Source of the DNA: an uncultured bacterium | GTDB lineage: Bacteria > Planctomycetota > JAJSAM01 > JAJVHW01 | NCBI GenBank assembly: GCA_937996235.1 | Contig: CALKVK010000011.1 | Span: forward strand, 124,001-188,000 | Length of the DNA stretch: 64,000 nt | Direction: 5' to 3' | In this document: one piece after another, positions 60,621 to 64,000 of the stretch | Layout: the number at the start of each line of letters is the position of its first letter | Numbering within the stretch: position 1 is the stretch's first letter | Translations under genes and position numbers: made by a program | Notes under the pieces: generated by a model | Seen by the model: only the letters and a program-made list of their open reading frames with translations | What the model was told of the DNA's origin: nothing | Databases searched by the model: none

Positions 60621-61592
60621 ATGTTCGTCAGGCGGGCGTTCGTCTCGGCTCTCGGCCTCGTCGCTGCGGTACTCGTCTCCGGGGCGTGCAGCAGGTCCGA
60701 GGTCGTGTTCCGAGACGGCAAGCAGATCGGCGCCACGGCCACGACGAAGAGCGGTTCGGGCGGGTCGCCGCTCTCGTTCCAGGTGCGCGCGACCGGCGAC
60801 GGCGGCGGGGCGACGATCCGTCCGCCGCTCGAGCTGTGGGCCCCGTTCCGACTCGAGGCGACGCTCGGCGCCTACGAGGGCAAGGGCCAGGACTGGGGTC
60901 CGGACGGGTCGCTCGGGATCTCCGTCATCGACGCCACCTTCCTGACGACGGCGTACGGTGCCGTGTCCGTGCGCCGCTCCGCGAACGGTCTCTCGGTGCA
61001 GGCGGAGAGCGGCGGCGGCTCGACGTTCCCGGCCGTCACGTTCGACACGCTCACCGTCGAGGTCGCACTCGCCCACGACGGTTCGCAGCTCGTCTTCGAG
61101 GCCCGCCGGCGCGGCGACGCGACGTTCGTCGAGATCGGACGCGCGAACCAGACGTTCGCGGGTCCGTACGTGCCGTCGCTCGACGCGTCGGATCTCCGGC
61201 GCGGCGCGCGCGCGGGCATCGACGACCTCGTGCTGGTGGATGTCGCCGACCCGCCCGACCTCTCGACGGCGGAGGGCCGCGCAGGAGCCGCGCTCACCCG
61301 CGCCGTGCAGGCGCTCCTCGACGCGCAGAAGGCGGCGGACTCCGCCACGCCCGACGCGGCGGCGGCGCGCACGGCGCTCGAGACGGGGAGCGCACGCCTC
61401 GGCGATGCGCTCACCGAGCTCGCGTCGCTCGGCTCGTCCACGAAGAAGGCGCGCGGCGCGCTCGCGGGGACGAAGCGTGCGGCGGACAGCGCGGCGAAGA
61501 AGCTCGCGCGTGGCGTCGCGCCGCGGAAGACGACGCCGCTCTTCCGGAAGATGGCGACCACGCTCGCGTCGGCGCTCGCCCGCCTGCGCTGA
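60621..61592 (+). CDS. Putative lipoprotein with beta domain and C-terminal helices
   Basis: The protein has 323 residues. A lipoprotein-like signal (ALGLVAAVLVSGACSRSE) is followed by a beta-rich region of about 190 residues resembling a concanavalin-like sandwich (PPLELWAPFRLEATLGAYEG, FDTLTVEVALAHDGSQLVFE). A helical Ala/Lys tail then runs to the end (TKRAADSAAKKLARGVAPRK). It reverses the helical-then-beta order of the proteins at 25786 and 36020. Unknown function. Confidence 0.75.
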   Translation: MFVRRAFVSALGLVAAVLVSGACSRSEVVFRDGKQIGATATTKSGSGGSPLSFQVRATGDGGGATIRPPLELWAPFRLEATLGAYEGKGQDWGPDGSLGISVIDATFLTTAYGAVSVRRSANGLSVQAESGGGSTFPAVTFDTLTVEVALAHDGSQLVFEARRRGDATFVEIGRANQTFAGPYVPSLDASDLRRGARAGIDDLVLVDVADPPDLSTAEGRAGAALTRAVQALLDAQKAADSATPDAAAARTALETGSARLGDALTELASLGSSTKKARGALAGTKRAADSAAKKLARGVAPRKTTPLFRKMATTLASALARLR

Positions 61593-61600
61593 GTCGCTCG

Positions 61601-61790
61601 GAATCGGGGACGGTCCTGGTTTCTTGCGCAGCGCAAGAAAGTGCCGGCGGCAGGGACACTCCTGACCGCAGTCCGCGCGTCAGGAGTGTCCCCTCTCCGC
61701 CGGGTTACTTGCGTAGCGCAACTTCCGAGGACCGTCCCCAAGTCGGGGGTTTTCTTGCGTGGCGCAAGTTCCCAGGACCGTCCCGGATTC
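61601..61790. repeat. GGGGACGGTCCT / AGGACCGTCCC palindromic repeat module
   Basis: This intergenic stretch contains three GACGGTCCT-type units in both orientations and three TTGCGYRGCGCAA hairpins (61624-61636, near 61709 and near 61755). It also has an inverted pair CAGGGACACTCCTGAC / GTCAGGAGTGTCCCCT. Related units recur at 63452-63652. The 227-base gap between the lipoprotein and DUF4287 genes otherwise shows no gene. Confidence 0.8.
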
Positions 61791-61819
61791 TCCTGCGGCG
61801 ACGCGCCGGCTGCAGCGCG

Positions 61820-62431
61820 TCAGGCGTTGTCGTAGGCGCGGCGCAGCCACGCGACGAGCTCCGCGTCCACTTGCGAGGCGTCCTCGACGCGCACGCGGTG
61901 CGAGACCATCGCGTTGAACGAGCCGGACGCTTCGAGGCGTCCCTCGGGCGCGACGCCCTTCAACTGGATGCCGACGTCCACGCGCGTCTTCGTGGACGGC
62001 TGGATGCACGCGAACTGCTTGCTGCGGCGCAGGCTCAGGTACGTCTTCTTCGGCGCGAGCTCCACGTCCGGCCCGAACGCGCGGATCGCGGCGACGAGCT
62101 TGTCGTGGATGGGACGGAGCGCGGCCTTCGGGCCGGCGTAGAGCGCGTCGATCGCGTCGTCGGTCGAAGGTGCCGCGGCGGGCGTGGACGACGACGACGC
62201 GGCGCCGGGCGCGGCGGCGCCGAGCCCGACGCCGGAGAGCGTGGCGTGCGCGACGAGCGACGCGTAGCCGTGCGTCATCGCGTGCGCGTCCTTCAGGTGC
62301 TTCACGATCTGGCCGTGCTTCGCCAGCCCGCTCGCCTGCGCGACCGCGACCCACTCCTCGAGCGAGCGCCCGGTGCGCTCGCGCAGGTTCGCGATCATCG
62401 ACGCCGTCATCTCCTCGGGGGACTTCGCCAT
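61820..62431 (-). CDS. DUF4287/DUF5655 domain protein
   Basis: The 203-residue protein has an N-terminal DUF4287 domain (MTASMIANLRERTGRSLEEW, KHGQIVKHLKDAHAMTHGYA, SLVAHATL). An Ala/Ser linker leads to a C-terminal DUF5655 domain (IDALYAGPKAALRPIHDKLV, PKKTYLSLRRSKQFACIQPS, VDVGIQLKGVAPEGRLE). DUF5655 is often joined to nucleases or found alone; its function is unknown. The ATG at 62431 begins MAKSPEEMTASM, the usual start. Confidence 0.88.
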   Translation of the reverse strand: MAKSPEEMTASMIANLRERTGRSLEEWVAVAQASGLAKHGQIVKHLKDAHAMTHGYASLVAHATLSGVGLGAAAPGAASSSSTPAAAPSTDDAIDALYAGPKAALRPIHDKLVAAIRAFGPDVELAPKKTYLSLRRSKQFACIQPSTKTRVDVGIQLKGVAPEGRLEASGSFNAMVSHRVRVEDASQVDAELVAWLRRAYDNA

Positions 62432-62537
62432 CGCCGCTGCTCCTCGTCGTGTGCGTCCGTGCCGCGCCCTGCGCGCGCCGTCGCAGCGCTCGCGCGGGGA
62501 CGCAGAGTAGACACGCGGCCGCTCCGCCGCTAGAAAT

Positions 62538-62553
62538 GTAACTCCATGGTTAC
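62538..62553 (+). promoter_or_regulatory. Candidate ArsR operator overlapping the gene start
   Basis: GTAAC (62538-62542) and GTTAC (62549-62553) form an inverted repeat around TCCATG, which contains the ATG of the ArsR gene. A regulator bound here would block its own translation start region and transcription. Confidence 0.4.
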
Positions 62554-62902
62554 CAATGAGCCGCCGGAGATGGATCTCGTCTTCCGCGCGCTCGCTCACA
62601 GCGCGCGGCGGCGCATCCTCGACATCCTCATGGCGCGGCCCGGCAGCCGGGTCGGCGACGTGGCGGAGCAGTTCGGGATGTCGCGCATCGCCGTGATGAA
62701 GCACCTCGCGGTGCTGTCCGAGGCGGCGCTCGTCGTCTCGGAGCGCACCGGGCGCGAGCGGCGGCTCTACGTCAACCCGGTCCCCATCCGGCGCGTCCAC
62801 GACCGCTGGACGACGCAGCTCGGAGCGCTCGCCGCGGGGGCCGCACTCGACCTGAAGCGCCGCGTCGAGGCGCAGGAGACCGCACATGTCGCAGGGAGCT
62901 GA
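62546..62902 (+). CDS. ArsR-family transcriptional regulator
   Basis: The 118-residue winged-helix protein has FRALAHSARRRILDILMARP then VGDVAEQFGMSRIAVMKHLA as the helix-turn-helix and VVSERTGRERRLYVNPVPIR as the wing. No metal-binding cysteines are present, so it belongs to the ArsR subgroup paired with SRPBCC genes rather than the metal sensors. Its 3' end overlaps the SRPBCC gene by 17 bases. ATG 62546 is used; a second in-frame ATG is at 62570. Confidence 0.9.
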   Translation: MVTNEPPEMDLVFRALAHSARRRILDILMARPGSRVGDVAEQFGMSRIAVMKHLAVLSEAALVVSERTGRERRLYVNPVPIRRVHDRWTTQLGALAAGAALDLKRRVEAQETAHVAGS

Positions 62903-63431
62903 GGGCAGGGGCACGGGTGCGGGCGAGCGCATCGTCGCGCAGGTGTTCATCGCGGGCACGCCGGAGGCGGTGTGGCACGAGATCACGAAGACCGACGAGG
63001 CGCAGGGCTGCTTCTTCAACGCGTGGCTGCACACCAGCGGTCTCGCGGTCGGCGGCGCCGTGGCGATGCGCGACCGCACGGGGAGGTGGACGGCGGTCGT
63101 CGGGCGCATCGTCGAGTACGACCCGCCGCGGCGCCTCGCGCAGACCTTCCGCTTCACGCGCTACGACGACGCCGAGTGCCTGGTCGTCTACGACATCGAG
63201 CCGACCGAGGGCGGCGTCCTCTTCACGCTGACGGTGGACGGCGCGCCGCGCGGCTCGCGCACCGAGAAGGACATGCGCGGCGGCGCGAAGATGATCACGT
63301 CGTCGCTGAAGCGCATCGTCGAGAAGGGCGATATCGCGCCGGGCCTGCGCGTCGCGTTCCGGCTCATGGAGTGGCTCGCGCCGCTCGTCACGCCGAAGCG
63401 CTGCCGCTCCGAGGCTTGGCCCCTGCGCTAG
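62886..63431 (+). CDS. SRPBCC (AHSA1-like) domain protein
   Basis: The 181-residue protein has the AHSA1-like fold: IVAQVFIAGTPEAVWHEITK, FNAWLHTSGLAVGGAVAMRD, RIVEYDPPRRLAQTFRFTRY and GVLFTLTVDGAPRGSRTEKD. It lacks a membrane helix. Pairing with an ArsR regulator is a common operon form; the pocket ligand is unknown. Translation is coupled to arsR by overlap. Confidence 0.87.
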   Translation: MSQGAEGRGTGAGERIVAQVFIAGTPEAVWHEITKTDEAQGCFFNAWLHTSGLAVGGAVAMRDRTGRWTAVVGRIVEYDPPRRLAQTFRFTRYDDAECLVVYDIEPTEGGVLFTLTVDGAPRGSRTEKDMRGGAKMITSSLKRIVEKGDIAPGLRVAFRLMEWLAPLVTPKRCRSEAWPLR

Positions 63432-63451
63432 CTCTGCAGTCCGAGCCCATT

Positions 63452-63652
63452 GAATCGGGGACGGTCCTCGTCCAGGCTCGGCGTGCGGGTTCCCGTGACG
63501 AAGGGGACACTCCTCAGGCTCGGACCGCAGGGGGCGCCGCGACGGTCACGCGCACGCGCGGAGCGGGGTACGCCGCAGCCGTTCCCCGAGCCTGAGGTCT
63601 GTCCCCGATTCAACTTCTCGTTGCGTTCCGAGCCTGCGGGAGGACCGTCCCC
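63452..63652. repeat. GGGGACGGTCCT palindromic repeat module, second copy
   Basis: Units ATCGGGGACGGTCCTCG, GGGGACACTCCTCAGGCTCGG, CCGAGCCTGAGG-like, GTCCCCGATTCAA and AGGACCGTCCCC alternate in both orientations through this stretch. Arms of CCAGGCTCGG and CCGAGCCTG pair across it. No gene is credible in the 301 bases between the SRPBCC gene and the last gene. Confidence 0.75.
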
Positions 63653-63732
63653 AACGCCACTCGCGCGTGCTGCGTCGGCGGGGCGGGTAGGATGCGCGGC
63701 CCCTCGACGGATCCGTCCCCGGGGACGGTCAC

Positions 63733-64000
63733 ATGGCTCGCGCGCTCCAGGTCCTCGCGGCCGCGGCGGTTCTCGTTGCGGCAGCGTCTGCGGCGCTCGT
63801 CGTCGCGGCACCGCGCGCCGCGGACGACGCCACGGCCGCGCGCCGCAGTGCCGACGCCGCGCCGATACGCGACACGCCGTCGCCGTCCGACGACACGACC
63901 GTCGCAGCGGACGCGGACGCCTCGCCGGAACGCCCCGCCGCGTACACCGGCACGAACGCCGCGCGGCGTCACGTCGCGGACGCATCCCCTCCGCGCCCCG
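63733..64000 (+). CDS. Secreted hypothetical protein (partial)
   Basis: An open frame starts ATG at 63733 with a signal peptide (RALQVLAAAAVLVAAASAAL) and runs to the window end, giving 89 residues. The visible mature part is Ala/Asp/Pro/Thr-rich and disordered (TPSPSDDTTVAADADASPER). No domain is visible yet. The preceding sequence (GGACGGTCAC) has no clear Shine-Dalgarno. Confidence 0.6.
   Translation, partial: MARALQVLAAAAVLVAAASAALVVAAPRAADDATAARRSADAAPIRDTPSPSDDTTVAADADASPERPAAYTGTNAARRHVADASPPRP

Overview
The window is about 64 kb of very GC-rich (roughly 70% or more by eye), densely coded bacterial chromosome. No rRNA, tRNA, phage or plasmid gene is visible, and the two ends cut through genes. 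Several traits fit an uncultivated, Planctomycetota-like or comparable deep-branching high-GC bacterium: a 55-residue MDKRAKK-type coiled-coil protein, an ECF sigma factor fused to a membrane segment and a C-terminal domain, many secreted proteins of unknown function, GTG starts with GTGA/ATGA overlaps, and dispersed palindromic repeats. This placement is inference; nothing in the window fixes the phylum.

Region 1 (1-12135, minus strand) is respiratory. A C-terminally anchored dihaem cytochrome c precedes narG, narH, narJ and a cut narI, giving a complete membrane nitrate reductase with its electron-transfer partner. Directly upstream on the same strand, tryptophanase, a membrane sensor kinase and an NtrC-type sigma-54 activator are joined by 4-base stop/start overlaps. 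They plausibly sense a signal and drive the nar operon. A TonB-like protein diverges from tnaA.

Region 2 (13150-16640) is accessory DNA. It has a broken nucleotidyltransferase pair, a 17-bp tandem repeat running into a 34-bp perfect inverted repeat, and an integron cassette array. The array has five attC sites of exactly 100 bp, each following a small minus-strand gene, with no integrase in the window. The cassettes carry a TIR-like protein, two diverged copies of one small protein, a TPR protein and an unknown protein.

Region 3 (16640-32640) holds scattered genes. They include a GNAT acetyltransferase, a DUF2238 gene broken by a MITE-like insertion and a frameshift, a DinB protein, a VOC protein, a methyltransferase, glutamate dehydrogenase, and a 1080-residue beta-propeller amidohydrolase. 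Then come a secreted helical protein, a Bax-inhibitor-like protein, cysDN for sulfate activation, a UPF0316-type membrane protein and a PD-(D/E)XK-like protein.

Region 4 (32640-45790) carries the small coiled-coil protein, the fused ECF sigma factor with its paralogous partner, a secreted protein, a potABCD-like polyamine ABC transporter next to a deoxyhypusine-synthase-like enzyme, another secreted protein, and a three-gene NMT1/SsuA-type ABC importer.

Region 5 (45800-64000) holds a lipoprotein, a nitroreductase, a DinB protein, a dinucleotide-binding protein, a DUF1704 putative peptidase, a DUF2461 protein, two pseudouridine synthases, a MarR/zinc-ribbon/SRPBCC operon, and a rhomboid bracketed by palindromes. 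It continues with a Cys/Met-metabolism PLP enzyme, a MORN+CAP secreted protein, a lipoprotein, a DUF4287/DUF5655 protein, an ArsR/SRPBCC pair and a cut secreted protein.

Three roughly 236-bp terminal-inverted-repeat elements, plus one fragment, are scattered through the window, as are two other intergenic repeat families.
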